Below, piece by piece: positions 23,799 to 32,404 of a DNA stretch of 64,000 nt. Positions within the stretch are counted from its first letter, which is position 1. Each line of letters starts with the position of its first letter. The position numbers and the translations under genes were made by a program. The notes under the pieces were generated by a model. That model worked only from the letters and a program-made list of their open reading frames with translations, was not told where the DNA came from and made no database searches. Origin of the DNA: Bacillus taeanensis (GTDB lineage Bacteria > Bacillota > Bacilli > Bacillales > UBA6769); the NCBI RefSeq assembly GCF_003318295.1, contig NZ_QOCW01000021.1, forward strand, positions 20,304 through 84,303. Reading direction: 5' to 3'.

Positions 23799-25796
23799 TT
23801 GAGAATAGGAGTATTTGTTGCAGCGTTACTATTTATATTTTTCATCGCCGGTTGTTCAGAACGGCCGTCACCGGAAGATGCGTTTGATACTTATGTTTTG
23901 CAGTGGAACAGTCAACAATTTGACAAAATGTATGATGGATTAGCTGCAGAGGTGAAAGAAAAAATTTCAAAGGAACAATTCGTGAATCGTCATAAATCTC
24001 TTTTTAAAGATATTCAAGTGAAAAATCTAAAGGTAGCATTTGAAAAGCCTGAGGAAGAAGTGGAACCGAATGAAGAAGGACAAGTTGCATTTCCGTTTTC
24101 TGTTTCAATGGATACAATCGCAGGTGAAGTTTCGTTTGATCATACCGCTGTTTTAACATTAGAAGGCGAAAAAGGGGCCGAGCAGTGGGGATTGAATTGG
24201 GATTCTTCGTTTATTTTTAAGCAGTTAAAAGACGGCGATGAAGTAAAATTAAGTGCGATACCTCCTGTGCGCGGGCAAATTTTTGATCGAAACGGACAAG
24301 GACTTGCCGTCAATGATACGGTTATTTGGGTTGGTGTTGTGCCGGCAAAGCTTGGTGATCAACAAGAAGCGATTATTAAGCAAATCAGTGAAACGATAAA
24401 ACTTGATCAAGAAACGATTAAAAAGAAATTAGCACAGGGGTGGGTTCAAAGTAATCCTGAGCAATTTGTTCCGTTAAAAGGTGTTGTTTCTGAAGCGGAT
24501 TTATACGACGGTTTAGCAGAAATCCTAGGTGTACTGACGATGAAAAAAACAGAGCGTGTCTATCCATTAGGAGAAAAAGCAGCCCATCTAACAGGCTATA
24601 TTCGCCAAATGTACAAAGAAGAAGCGGAAAAAATGACGAAAAAAGGCTACAGCTCGTATGAAACAATTGGAGCAGCTGGTTTAGAGCAAATCTATGAAGA
24701 AATACTGCACGGTGAAACAGGTTGGGTGATCGCTGTGAAAGGTTCAGGAGAGGAAATTGCGAAAAAACCGAAAGTAGATGGAAAAGATCTTCAGTTAACA
24801 TTAGATACCCGCCTTCAAGCCGTTATTTATGAACAGCTTAAAGAAAAGTCAGGCACAGCTGTTGCACTAAATCCGCTAACAGGTGAAACACTCGCAATGG
24901 TTAGTACGCCTGCTTATAATCCGAATGATTATATTTTAGGTTTTGATACAGGCGAGTACGAGGAGCTGAAAAACAATAAGCATAACCCGTTTTCAGCAAA
25001 GTTCAATAAAACATTTTCACCCGGGTCTGTGATGAAGCCAATGACAGCAGCGATTGGTTTGGAAGCTAAGACATTAAATCCGCAGCAAGAAGAAATGATA
25101 GACGGAAAGACGTGGAAAAAAGATGCAGATTGGGGCGGCTACAAGGTTACGAGAGTTTCAGCTTATGATTCAAACGTAAACTTAGAGGATGCAATCGTCC
25201 AGTCTGATAATATTTATTTTGCCCGCAAAGCGTTAGAAATGGGAGCGGAAACGTTTGAAAAAGGACTGAAACAATTCAAGTTTAACGAGGAGTTAGATTT
25301 TCCATTTCCGATTCATGTCTCAAGTATTTCAAATGATTCTTTAACAAAAGATGAGGTGCTTCTTGCAGATTCTAGCTACGGCCAGGGACAAATACAGATG
25401 AGTCCATTTCATTTAGCGACGGCGTATACGACTTTTGTTAATGAAGGAAAGATGGTTTTTCCGTTTCTATTGAAAGAAGATGGGCCTGCGAAAAAAGAAC
25501 AAATGATTTCCGCTGAAAACGCAGGTCTTCTTCATAACATGCTGAGAAAAGTTGTTCAAAGTCCAAACAGCACAGCACCAGAAGCACAAATTGAAGGTAT
25601 CACAATTGCCGGTAAAACAGGAACAGCTGAGCTGAAAAAAGCCGGTGAAACGAGCGGACAGGAAAACGGCTGGTTTGTCGCATATGAAGGGGAAAAGAAA
25701 AATCTTTTAATCGCAATGATGGTAGAAGACGTTCCAAACGGCAGTCATTCAGTTGTTCCGTTAGTTGCGAACGTGTTTGAACAATATAGTGAGTAA
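23799..25796 (+). CDS. pbpC: Penicillin-binding protein 3-type transpeptidase lipoprotein
   Basis: A 665-residue class B PBP. The signal ends in lipobox FIAGC (Cys near 19). A MecA_N/NTF2-like domain (about 25-140) and a dimerisation domain beginning PPVRGQIFDRNG (about 158) precede the transpeptidase domain. Active-site motifs: SVMK (near 408), SDN (near 466) and KTGTAE (near 605). The layout and length match B. subtilis PBP3 (PbpC), and the fold is shared with staphylococcal PBP2a. The TTG start follows AAAGGAGGG. It is followed by its own terminator. Confidence 0.92.
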   Translation: MRIGVFVAALLFIFFIAGCSERPSPEDAFDTYVLQWNSQQFDKMYDGLAAEVKEKISKEQFVNRHKSLFKDIQVKNLKVAFEKPEEEVEPNEEGQVAFPFSVSMDTIAGEVSFDHTAVLTLEGEKGAEQWGLNWDSSFIFKQLKDGDEVKLSAIPPVRGQIFDRNGQGLAVNDTVIWVGVVPAKLGDQQEAIIKQISETIKLDQETIKKKLAQGWVQSNPEQFVPLKGVVSEADLYDGLAEILGVLTMKKTERVYPLGEKAAHLTGYIRQMYKEEAEKMTKKGYSSYETIGAAGLEQIYEEILHGETGWVIAVKGSGEEIAKKPKVDGKDLQLTLDTRLQAVIYEQLKEKSGTAVALNPLTGETLAMVSTPAYNPNDYILGFDTGEYEELKNNKHNPFSAKFNKTFSPGSVMKPMTAAIGLEAKTLNPQQEEMIDGKTWKKDADWGGYKVTRVSAYDSNVNLEDAIVQSDNIYFARKALEMGAETFEKGLKQFKFNEELDFPFPIHVSSISNDSLTKDEVLLADSSYGQGQIQMSPFHLATAYTTFVNEGKMVFPFLLKEDGPAKKEQMISAENAGLLHNMLRKVVQSPNSTAPEAQIEGITIAGKTGTAELKKAGETSGQENGWFVAYEGEKKNLLIAMMVEDVPNGSHSVVPLVANVFEQYSE

Positions 25797-25804
25797 TTGG
25801 GCTG

Positions 25805-25857
25805 AAGCTTAACGAAAAGGAATGAGTCACGCTTGTTCATTTCGTTAAGCTTTTTTT
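25805..25857 (+). terminator. Terminator after pbpC
   Basis: AAGCTTAACGAAA pairs with TTTCGTTAAGCTT, followed by a T-run. Confidence 0.85.
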
Positions 25858-25896
25858 ACAAAAAAATAGATCTACCTTAAACCGTAAGATAGATCA
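25858..25896 (-). terminator. Terminator of the LacI-type gene
   Basis: On the minus strand GATCTA and TAGATC pair around a 15-nt loop, followed by TTTTTTT. Confidence 0.6.
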
Positions 25897-25902
25897 AAAG
25901 AA

Positions 25903-26901
25903 TTAACAGCCGCAAGATTTTCGAATAATTAATGAGGTTGGCAGCTGGATATGCTTGTTATAAGATGGGTTATTGATTTTATTAATTAACACATCAAACG
26001 CTGTTTTTCCAATTGTATCAGGCGGTAAATTAATGTTCGTTACAGGAGGATCAATAATTTTTGCAGAAGCAAAATCACCAAATCCAATTAATGCAATATC
26101 TTCAGGGATTCTTAACGTTAATTCTTTACAGGCCGAAATAACGCCTATCGTCATTAAATCGCTTAAAATAAATAATGCCGTAATGTCTGGTTGTCTATTT
26201 AACAATGCTCTTGCAGCACTAGCGCCGCCGTCTACTGTTGCGTAACCTAATTCTAAATAATTTTCATTAAATGGAATATTGTGCTGTTCTAATGCTCTTT
26301 TATAACCATCAATTCGGTGAATGGTTGGGGTTACATTTGGAACAGCATAAATAAGTCCAATTTTTTCATGTCCATGTTGGATAAGGTGGGTTGTGGCATC
26401 ATATCCGGCTTGAAAATCTTCAGGTGTTACCCAAGGCGTATTTTTAAGTCTTGGATCATATCGACTAATTAGAACAACTGGGAAATCTTCTTCAATCAGC
26501 CTGTCTAAATATCTTGCATCCATTGAAGTCGGAGATAAGATAATACCGTCGACCATTTTGGAGTGAAGAAGGTTAACGGTTTTTTTCTCGTATTCTGTAT
26601 CTTCATTTGTATTAACAAACAATAAGTTATAATCTAATTCACGCGCGCGGTCTTGGATGCCGTTAATATAGCCAGTAACATAAGAGTCGGGAAAACTTGG
26701 AACGATTAATCCCGCTGTTTTAGTACTTTGTTGGCGCAAGTTTTTAGCTGAAAAATTAGGAACATAATTGTATTTTTTAATAATCTCCATAATTTTTTGG
26801 TGCTTTTCCTCTGAAATGCGCTTCGTCCCATTAATAACATGAGAAACAGTTGCGATGGAAACACCGGATTCCTTTGCAATTTGCTTCATAGTAACCTTCA
26901 T
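25903..26901 (-). CDS. LacI-family repressor of the adjacent polyol/ketose cluster
   Basis: A 332-residue regulator. The N-terminal helix-turn-helix and hinge are visible (MKQIAKESGVSIATVSHVINGTKRISEEKH near residues 4-33, Ala-Thr-Val-Ser in the recognition helix). A periplasmic-binding-protein-like sensor domain fills the rest and ends in KSCGC. It is divergent from the catabolic cluster. A 13-nt site TTAAACGTTTTAC just downstream of the predicted cluster promoter, repeated twice inside the cluster, is its probable operator. The ATG follows GGAGAG. Confidence 0.92.
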   Translation of the reverse strand: MKVTMKQIAKESGVSIATVSHVINGTKRISEEKHQKIMEIIKKYNYVPNFSAKNLRQQSTKTAGLIVPSFPDSYVTGYINGIQDRARELDYNLLFVNTNEDTEYEKKTVNLLHSKMVDGIILSPTSMDARYLDRLIEEDFPVVLISRYDPRLKNTPWVTPEDFQAGYDATTHLIQHGHEKIGLIYAVPNVTPTIHRIDGYKRALEQHNIPFNENYLELGYATVDGGASAARALLNRQPDITALFILSDLMTIGVISACKELTLRIPEDIALIGFGDFASAKIIDPPVTNINLPPDTIGKTAFDVLINKINNPSYNKHIQLPTSLIIRKSCGC

Positions 26902-27137
26902 AATATCTCTCCTTTAGAAAATCGATTAACCCATCGCTTTCAATTAATATATTTTACTGCCAAATTAGTAAAATGGCAACTTTCCGAAGTGCTTTTACAT
27001 AAAAAATGTAAGGGTTTTAATCATTTCAAAAGCTTGTAATAAAGATATTTTTTGTATATTAACTCTCATTTTATCACTAATGAGAGCATGTCAATAGCTT
27101 TCATCATAATCTTTAGGTGAAAAAATTCAAAATATTA
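26902..27137. other. Divergent AT-rich upstream region of the LacI-type gene
   Basis: No ORF is supported. The sequence is AT-rich and includes the LacI gene's leader; no clear -35/-10 pair was found for it. Confidence 0.5.
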
Positions 27138-27191
27138 TTGACAAAAGATAATACAGCAATTATAGTTAAGTTAATCAGTTAAACGTTTTAC
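27138..27191 (+). promoter_or_regulatory. Sigma-A promoter and LacI-type operator of the polyol cluster
   Basis: TTGACA (27138-27143), 17-bp spacer, TATAGT (27161-27166). Operator TTAAACGTTTTAC (27179-27191) lies just past the predicted start, a repressor position. A GGTTAA/TTAACC hairpin follows in the long leader (about 27198-27221). Confidence 0.8.
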
Positions 27192-27344
27192 TAAATAAGG
27201 TTAAAAAAACCTTGATTAACCGGGATTAAATACATAACGATTTCAGCTATTTAATCTTACAGGTTTTGAAAGCGTGTTCTGATAGCGGTTTATTTGTAAA
27301 AAATAACAATTTAATAAAAGAAAAAGTTGAATGGAGTGTTTAAA

Positions 27345-28103
27345 GTGAATTTTGACAATCGCGTAGCATTAATTACTGGAGCAGCATCTGAAAAAGGAAT
27401 TGGCCGTGAAATTGCACGTCAATTAGCTAAACGTGGAGCATTAGTTGTTTTATCGGACATTAATGAAGAAGGATTAGCAGTTGCAGTTCAAGAGATTCAA
27501 GACTTAGGTGGCAAAGCAGCTTCTGTCATTTTAAATGTGACAGATCGAAATCAGGTAAACCAACAAGTAGCTGAAATTGTGAAAGAGTACGGTAAAATCG
27601 ATATTCTCATTAACAATGCTGGGGTTACTCGTCCAACAAGAGTACTAGATATTGAAGAAAAAGAATGGGATTTCATTTTTGATATCAACATGAAAGGGAC
27701 ATTCTTTCTAACACAAGAAGTGCTTCGTTATATGAAGGAAAAAAATTACGGAAGAATTGTTAACTTAGGTTCAGTTTCTGGTAAACGCGGCGGTGGTATC
27801 TTCGGCGGTTCTCATTATTCAGCAGCTAAAGCGGCAGTAACAGGCTTTTCAAAAGCTGTGGCAAGAGAGATGGCGCCATTTGGAATTACATGTAATACAG
27901 TAGAGCCGGGCTTAATCGGTACTGAAATTACAGGCGGTCTTCTAACTGAAGAGAAAAAAGAAGTGCTTAAAAATGATATTCCAGTTGGCCGAATTGGAAC
28001 AGTAGCAGATGTTGCGTACACAATTGCTTTCTTAGCATCAGAAAATGCAAGCTATATTACTGGAGAAGAAATCGACATTAATGGTGGTTCTCACATCGAC
28101 TAA
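27345..28103 (+). CDS. SDR-family oxidoreductase (polyol/ketose dehydrogenase candidate)
   Basis: A 252-residue classical short-chain dehydrogenase. The cofactor loop is TGAASEKGIGREIA (near residue 11), NNAG is near 87, the catalytic Ser is in GSVSG (near 140) and the YSAAKAAV pair (Tyr, Lys) near 157. An Asp at the end of the second strand (LSDINEEG) favours NAD. The GTG at 27345 follows GGAGTG; the frame is open from 27327. First gene of the cluster; oxidation of a tetritol or similar polyol to a ketose is the likely role, inferred from the neighbours. Confidence 0.85.
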   Translation: MNFDNRVALITGAASEKGIGREIARQLAKRGALVVLSDINEEGLAVAVQEIQDLGGKAASVILNVTDRNQVNQQVAEIVKEYGKIDILINNAGVTRPTRVLDIEEKEWDFIFDINMKGTFFLTQEVLRYMKEKNYGRIVNLGSVSGKRGGGIFGGSHYSAAKAAVTGFSKAVAREMAPFGITCNTVEPGLIGTEITGGLLTEEKKEVLKNDIPVGRIGTVADVAYTIAFLASENASYITGEEIDINGGSHID

Positions 28104-28119
28104 TTTACAAATCATTAAT

Positions 28120-28132
28120 TAAACGTTTTACT
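28120..28132 (+). promoter_or_regulatory. LacI-type operator, second copy
   Basis: TTAAACGTTTTAC, identical to 27179-27191, lies between the SDR gene and the RpiB-type gene. AAACTGTTTACT (28144-28155) follows as a weaker half-like site. Confidence 0.65.
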
Positions 28133-28203
28133 AGATTAACAGAAACTGTTTACTAGAGTTTCATAAAAAAAGATGAATTTTTCATTTGAAAGGAGCATGT
28201 TGC

Positions 28204-28668
28204 ATGAAGATCGGACTTGGTTGTGATCATAATGCTTATGAGTTTAAAGAAGAAATTAAAAAATACTTAGAAGAAAAAGAAGGTTTTGAAGTCGTTGATT
28301 ATGGATGCCATAACTGCTCGGTAGCAGTTGATTACCCAGATGTTTCATTTGAAGTAGCGCAAGATGTAAGGAACGGAAAGCTTGATCGCGGTATTTTAAT
28401 TTGCGGCACAGGCTTAGGCGTAGCGATTGCAGCAAATAAAATTCCAGGCGTGCGTGCGGCAACGGCTCACGACGTATTTTCAGCAGAGCGGGCTCAGTTA
28501 AGCAACAATGCGCAAATTATTACGATGGGCGCTCAAGTTATTGGTATTGAGCTCGGTAAGAAAATTGTTGAAGCCTATGTAAACGCTCACTTTACAGAAG
28601 GAAGATCAAGTCATAAAGTTCAAAAAATTATTGATAAAGAGAGCGAATTGTCAAATCAACTAAGCTAA
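28204..28668 (+). CDS. RpiB/LacAB-type sugar-phosphate isomerase (EryI-like candidate)
   Basis: A 154-residue isomerase. Motifs: LGCDHNAYEFK (Asp and His near residues 8-9), the active Cys in ILICGTGLGVAIAANK (near 66) and ATAHDVFSAERAQLSNNAQIITMG (near 88-112). RpiB interconverts ribose 5-phosphate and ribulose 5-phosphate; the paralogue EryI isomerises D-erythrulose 4-phosphate to D-erythrose 4-phosphate. The kinase and second TIM nearby favour the latter. The frame is open from 28186, but the ATG at 28204 follows GAAAGGAG. Confidence 0.88.
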   Translation: MKIGLGCDHNAYEFKEEIKKYLEEKEGFEVVDYGCHNCSVAVDYPDVSFEVAQDVRNGKLDRGILICGTGLGVAIAANKIPGVRAATAHDVFSAERAQLSNNAQIITMGAQVIGIELGKKIVEAYVNAHFTEGRSSHKVQKIIDKESELSNQLS

Positions 28669-28723
28669 CGTGAAAGAGTAAGCAAAGGCAAAACTTCGCA
28701 CTTGATTAAAGGAGTTAATAATA

Positions 28724-29551
28724 ATGAAGATTGGAATTAGTACGTATGCACTTCGCTGGGAATGGGAATTTGTTGACAAAATTGAAAACCCTCTTGATAT
28801 ATACGGTTTACTTTATAGAGTAAAAGAGCTTGGTGCAGAAGCTTTCCAAATTTGTGACTATCCTCCGATTGAAGAAATGTCAACGGGAGAACTGCAGGCA
28901 TTTAAAGAAAAAGCAAAAGAACTTGGCATTGAACTGGAGCTCGGCACACAGGGAGTTTATCCTGATCATTTATTAAAATATTTAAAAATTGCCAATGCCC
29001 TAGAAGTGAAGGTACTTCGAACGATGGTGCATGACAAAGTCCATCAGCCGTCGATTGCACAAGCAGAGGAATGGCTGAAGAAAATCCTTCCTTCTTTTGA
29101 ATTATCAGGGGTAAAGATTGCACTAGAAACCTATGAACCTGTGAAAACATCAGATCTAGTTTCAATTGTAAAGTCAATTAATAGCTCGTACATTGGAATT
29201 TGTTTAGACCCAGGTAATTCAATTTCTGAATTAGAGTTTCCAGATGCGGTAATCGAAAACACTGCCCCCTATGTAACGAACTGTCATTTAAAAGATTTTG
29301 TTTTCAAAAGACGTGAAGGGTCAATAGGGTTTAACCTCTTAGGAGCACCTGTAGGAGATGGGCAGTTAAATCTTGATTTTCTCCTTGAAACGCTTAAAAA
29401 AGAGGGAAAAACAGTAAACGGAATAATTGAACTGTGGCTTCCTTTTACAGAATCTGCTGAAAAAACAGCGCAGCTTCAAACAGAGTGGATTCAAAAAAGC
29501 ATTGCGAATATGAAAAAGAAACTATCAAGTTTTTCTGCAGTTGAAAAGTAA
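28724..29551 (+). CDS. Sugar phosphate isomerase/epimerase, xylose-isomerase-like TIM barrel
   Basis: A 275-residue AP-endonuclease-2-type barrel. Likely metal ligands: Glu in IALETYEP (near 132), Asp in CLDPGNS (near 165), His in NCHLKD (near 191) and Glu in IIELWLP (near 236). Proteins of this fold epimerise or isomerise ketoses and inosose. Here it may interconvert ketotetroses or a related keto-sugar; the exact substrate is not shown. Start follows AAAGGAG. Confidence 0.85.
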   Translation: MKIGISTYALRWEWEFVDKIENPLDIYGLLYRVKELGAEAFQICDYPPIEEMSTGELQAFKEKAKELGIELELGTQGVYPDHLLKYLKIANALEVKVLRTMVHDKVHQPSIAQAEEWLKKILPSFELSGVKIALETYEPVKTSDLVSIVKSINSSYIGICLDPGNSISELEFPDAVIENTAPYVTNCHLKDFVFKRREGSIGFNLLGAPVGDGQLNLDFLLETLKKEGKTVNGIIELWLPFTESAEKTAQLQTEWIQKSIANMKKKLSSFSAVEK

Positions 29552-29655
29552 GCGCTAGCAATATTCTTTTAGCGGTAAATGTCGGAACATTTAATAAAAA
29601 GTGTTCCGGCTGTTCCCGCAAACTGTTACAAGTTTATAAGGTAAGGTGGGATTGT

Positions 29656-30651
29656 GTGAAGAAATTAATTAATAAAAACGAAAATATTATTGAAGAAATG
29701 GTTGACGGATTTATTGAAGCATATGGTGATCATTATAAAAAATTAGACGAAGATTTTAAAGGTGTTGTTTTAAAAGAGAAAAAAGATAAGGTGGCTGTTG
29801 TCGTTGGAGGCGGAACAGGTCATGAACCGTTATTTATCGGATTTGTAGGTGAAGGATTAGCAGATGGCGCGGCAATTGGAAATGTATTTGCAGCCCCAAC
29901 GCCAGGCACTGTTCTAAATGTGACAAGAGCGGTCGATTCAGGTAAAGGCGTTCTCTATATATATGGAAACTATTCAGGCGACATTTTAAATTTTGATATG
30001 GCGGCAGAGTTAGCGGAGATGGAAGACTTAAATACGGAAACCGTCCTCGTTCGCGATGATGTTGCCTCTGCTCCAATTGAAAGAATTGAAGATCGCCGCG
30101 GCATTTCTGGGGATGTGTTTGTGATTAAAGTGGCAGGAGCGGCTGCTGATTTAGGGCTTTCACTAGAGGAAGTAACGAAAGCTGCTCAAAAAGCAAGCGA
30201 TCAAACGCGTTCAATCGGTGTAGCTTTATCTTCCGGGACCATTCCAGGTTTAGAAAAACCGACATTTTCATTACCTGAAGATGAAATTGAGTTTGGCATG
30301 GGTATTCATGGAGAACCAGGGATTCAGCGAACGAACATGATGACAGCTGATGAATTAACAGATAAAATGCTTGAAACATTATTAGCTGACTTCAATCTTA
30401 ATGAAGGTGATGAAGTGTGTATGCTGGTGAACGGTCTTGGGTCCACATCATTGTTAGAGCTTATGATTGTCAATCGCCGCGCTTCTCAAGTGTTAAAGGA
30501 AAAAGGCATTTCCATTTATCATACTGATGTGAACAGCTACTGTACGTCTCAGGAAATGGCGGGTGTATCAATCTCATTAATGCGCTTAGACGATGAATTG
30601 AAAACGTTTTACAACCATCCAGCACATTCTCCTTATTATACAAAAAAATAA
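29656..30651 (+). CDS. dhaK: DhaK-type kinase substrate-binding subunit
   Basis: A 331-residue DhaK domain. GGGTGHEPLF (near residue 52) and the covalent substrate-binding histidine in GMGIHGEPG (near 216) are clear. DhaK holds dihydroxyacetone as a hemiaminal; homologues act on erythrulose. It pairs with the DhaL gene that follows. No DhaM (PTS donor) is in the window, so the phosphate donor (ATP through DhaL, or a DhaM elsewhere) is open. GTG start after AAGGTGGG. A CGGAACA/TGTTCCG hairpin lies in the spacer upstream. Confidence 0.9.
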   Translation: MKKLINKNENIIEEMVDGFIEAYGDHYKKLDEDFKGVVLKEKKDKVAVVVGGGTGHEPLFIGFVGEGLADGAAIGNVFAAPTPGTVLNVTRAVDSGKGVLYIYGNYSGDILNFDMAAELAEMEDLNTETVLVRDDVASAPIERIEDRRGISGDVFVIKVAGAAADLGLSLEEVTKAAQKASDQTRSIGVALSSGTIPGLEKPTFSLPEDEIEFGMGIHGEPGIQRTNMMTADELTDKMLETLLADFNLNEGDEVCMLVNGLGSTSLLELMIVNRRASQVLKEKGISIYHTDVNSYCTSQEMAGVSISLMRLDDELKTFYNHPAHSPYYTKK

Positions 30652-30704
30652 ATGCTTCCATTTAGAAATGCTATTAAAGGATAGGATGAAGGGAGAAAGA
30701 AATA

Positions 30705-31361
30705 ATGGTAAATCAAACAGAAACGCAGTTAAGCATTGAACAAACTGTTGAAATGTTTAAATATGTAGCAGAACAGGTGATTAACAGCAAACCATATTTA
30801 ACGGAAATCGACAGTGCAATTGGTGATGGGGACCATGGTATCGGGATGGCAATCGGCTTTGAGGCAGCAGTCAATAAATTAAACAGCGGCTCATTCAAAA
30901 CAGTAAACGCTGTATTTAGTGAAATAGGTATGGCGATGATTAGTTCAATGGGAGGAGCGTCAGGGGTTATTTTTGGAACGATGTTTATCGGAAAAGTAGC
31001 TAAGCTCCCGCAAGAGACAAATTTAAGCCTTCCATTCCTAAGCACTATTTTTACAGATGCCTTAGCAGCCATTAAAAAGCGCGGCAAAGCAGAATTAGGC
31101 GATAAAACGATGATCGATGCTTTTGAGCCAGCGGTTGTTTCGCTCCAGCAAAGTGTTTCGAATAATAAGACATTATTAGAAGGCTTAAAGGAAGCTGAAA
31201 AGAAAGCTGCAGAAGGCGTAGAAAATACGAAAAACTACACAGCGAAATTTGGACGAGCTAAATCTTTAGGTGAGCGCGCTGTAGGTTATCAAGATGCAGG
31301 GGCGACTTCTGTTTCTATTATTATTCAATCAATGCGTCAGTGGATTGAAAGGAATATATAA
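30705..31361 (+). CDS. dhaL: DhaL-type kinase nucleotide-binding subunit
   Basis: A 218-residue DhaL domain. The Mg-nucleotide loop is DSAIGDGDHGIGMAIG (near residues 30-45), GGASG lies near 84 and the second Asp-rich segment (GDKTMIDA) near 133. Together with DhaK it phosphorylates a small ketose. The gene follows dhaK by 53 bases and ends one base before the triosephosphate-isomerase-like gene. Confidence 0.9.
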   Translation: MVNQTETQLSIEQTVEMFKYVAEQVINSKPYLTEIDSAIGDGDHGIGMAIGFEAAVNKLNSGSFKTVNAVFSEIGMAMISSMGGASGVIFGTMFIGKVAKLPQETNLSLPFLSTIFTDALAAIKKRGKAELGDKTMIDAFEPAVVSLQQSVSNNKTLLEGLKEAEKKAAEGVENTKNYTAKFGRAKSLGERAVGYQDAGATSVSIIIQSMRQWIERNI

Positions 31362-31362
31362 G

Positions 31363-32148
31363 ATGAAGAAGGTTTATATCGGGACAAATTGGAAAATGAC
31401 GAAAACGTATCAGGAGGGTGCGGTATACTGTAACGAGCTCCTGAAAATTAGTCAAAGGTTAAGCAGTGACATCCAGTTGTTTGTGATTCCTTCCTATACA
31501 ATGCTTTCATCAATTAAAGAAATCTTAAAAGAATCTACCATTCAATTAGGCGCCCAAAACATGCATTGGGAAGAGAAGGGTGCTTATACAGGCGAAATCT
31601 CACCAACAATGCTGTCTGAAATCGGAATTGATCTTGTTGAACTAGGTCACTCTGAACGAAGACAATATTATAATGAAAACGATGAAGATATTAATAAAAA
31701 AGTATTAGCTGCCTTGAACTATGAAATGAATCCGTTAATTTGTATCGGTGAAAATATGAATCAAAAAGAAAACAACATTTCTGTTGAAACGTTAGCTGCA
31801 CAGTTAAAAGTATGTTTAAAAAATGTCAGTGAAGAGGATTTAGCGAATATTCGCATTGCTTATGAACCTGTTTGGGCCATTGGCGAAAACGGTATCCCGG
31901 CTTCTGCTGACTATGTGAACGAGATTCACAATGAAATTCGCAGTATATTAACGACTCTTTATGGCAGCAAAGGAAAGAACATCCCTCTTTTATATGGGGG
32001 AAGTGTAAATCTGGAAAACTTCTTAGAGTATTTACAGTTAGACAATGTAGATGGTCTCTTTATAGGCCGTTCTGCATGGGATATGACTTCATTTAAAGAG
32101 ATTCTATCGTCTATTGATAATCTTCTAACTGAAGAAGTTAACTCCTGA
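31363..32148 (+). CDS. Triosephosphate-isomerase-family enzyme (EryH-like candidate)
   Basis: A 261-residue TIM. Catalytic residues are in GTNWKM (Asn, Lys near 8-10), LGHSERRQ (His near 98) and YEPVWAIG (Glu near 169); LLYGGSVN (near 211) binds phosphate. The GTNWKM start and QNMHWEEKGAYTGE differ from the housekeeping enzyme (GNWKM, QNM..EENGAFTGE). In erythritol and erythrulose pathways a TIM paralogue, EryH, isomerises L-erythrulose 1-phosphate. The frame is open from 31294 inside dhaL, but the ATG at 31363 has GAAAGGA and immediately follows the dhaL stop. Confidence 0.85.
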   Translation: MKKVYIGTNWKMTKTYQEGAVYCNELLKISQRLSSDIQLFVIPSYTMLSSIKEILKESTIQLGAQNMHWEEKGAYTGEISPTMLSEIGIDLVELGHSERRQYYNENDEDINKKVLAALNYEMNPLICIGENMNQKENNISVETLAAQLKVCLKNVSEEDLANIRIAYEPVWAIGENGIPASADYVNEIHNEIRSILTTLYGSKGKNIPLLYGGSVNLENFLEYLQLDNVDGLFIGRSAWDMTSFKEILSSIDNLLTEEVNS

Positions 32149-32404
32149 AAAGCTTTCATTAAACTTTGACGTTTAAGTTGATGAGAAGTTGTTACTAAAT
32201 TATTTATTATTGACAAATTGTTTGTTTATTTTTAAAATTTTATGTAAACGGTAAAACGTTTAACTTGAAAAGAAGCTGTAAAACTGTTTAAAATGATCTC
32301 TTAAGATTCTCTAAGAGATCGTTAAATGATAAAAGAAAGCGTTTACTAAAGATAGAGCACTTTCTAGAGAAATGACAAACTTATTAAATGAGGGGGAAGT
32401 AACA
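32149..32404 (+). promoter_or_regulatory. Sigma-A promoter, LacI-type operator and cre-like sites of the TRAP operon
   Basis: TTGACA (32210-32215), 17-bp spacer, TAAAAT (32233-32238). GTAAAACGTTTAA (32251-32263) is the reverse complement of the 13-nt cluster operator, again just past the start. TGTAAACGGTAAAA (32243-32256) matches the CcpA cre consensus at 13 of 14 positions and AGAAAGCGTTTACT (32334-32347) at 12 of 14. This suggests induction by the cluster's substrate and glucose repression. Confidence 0.75.
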
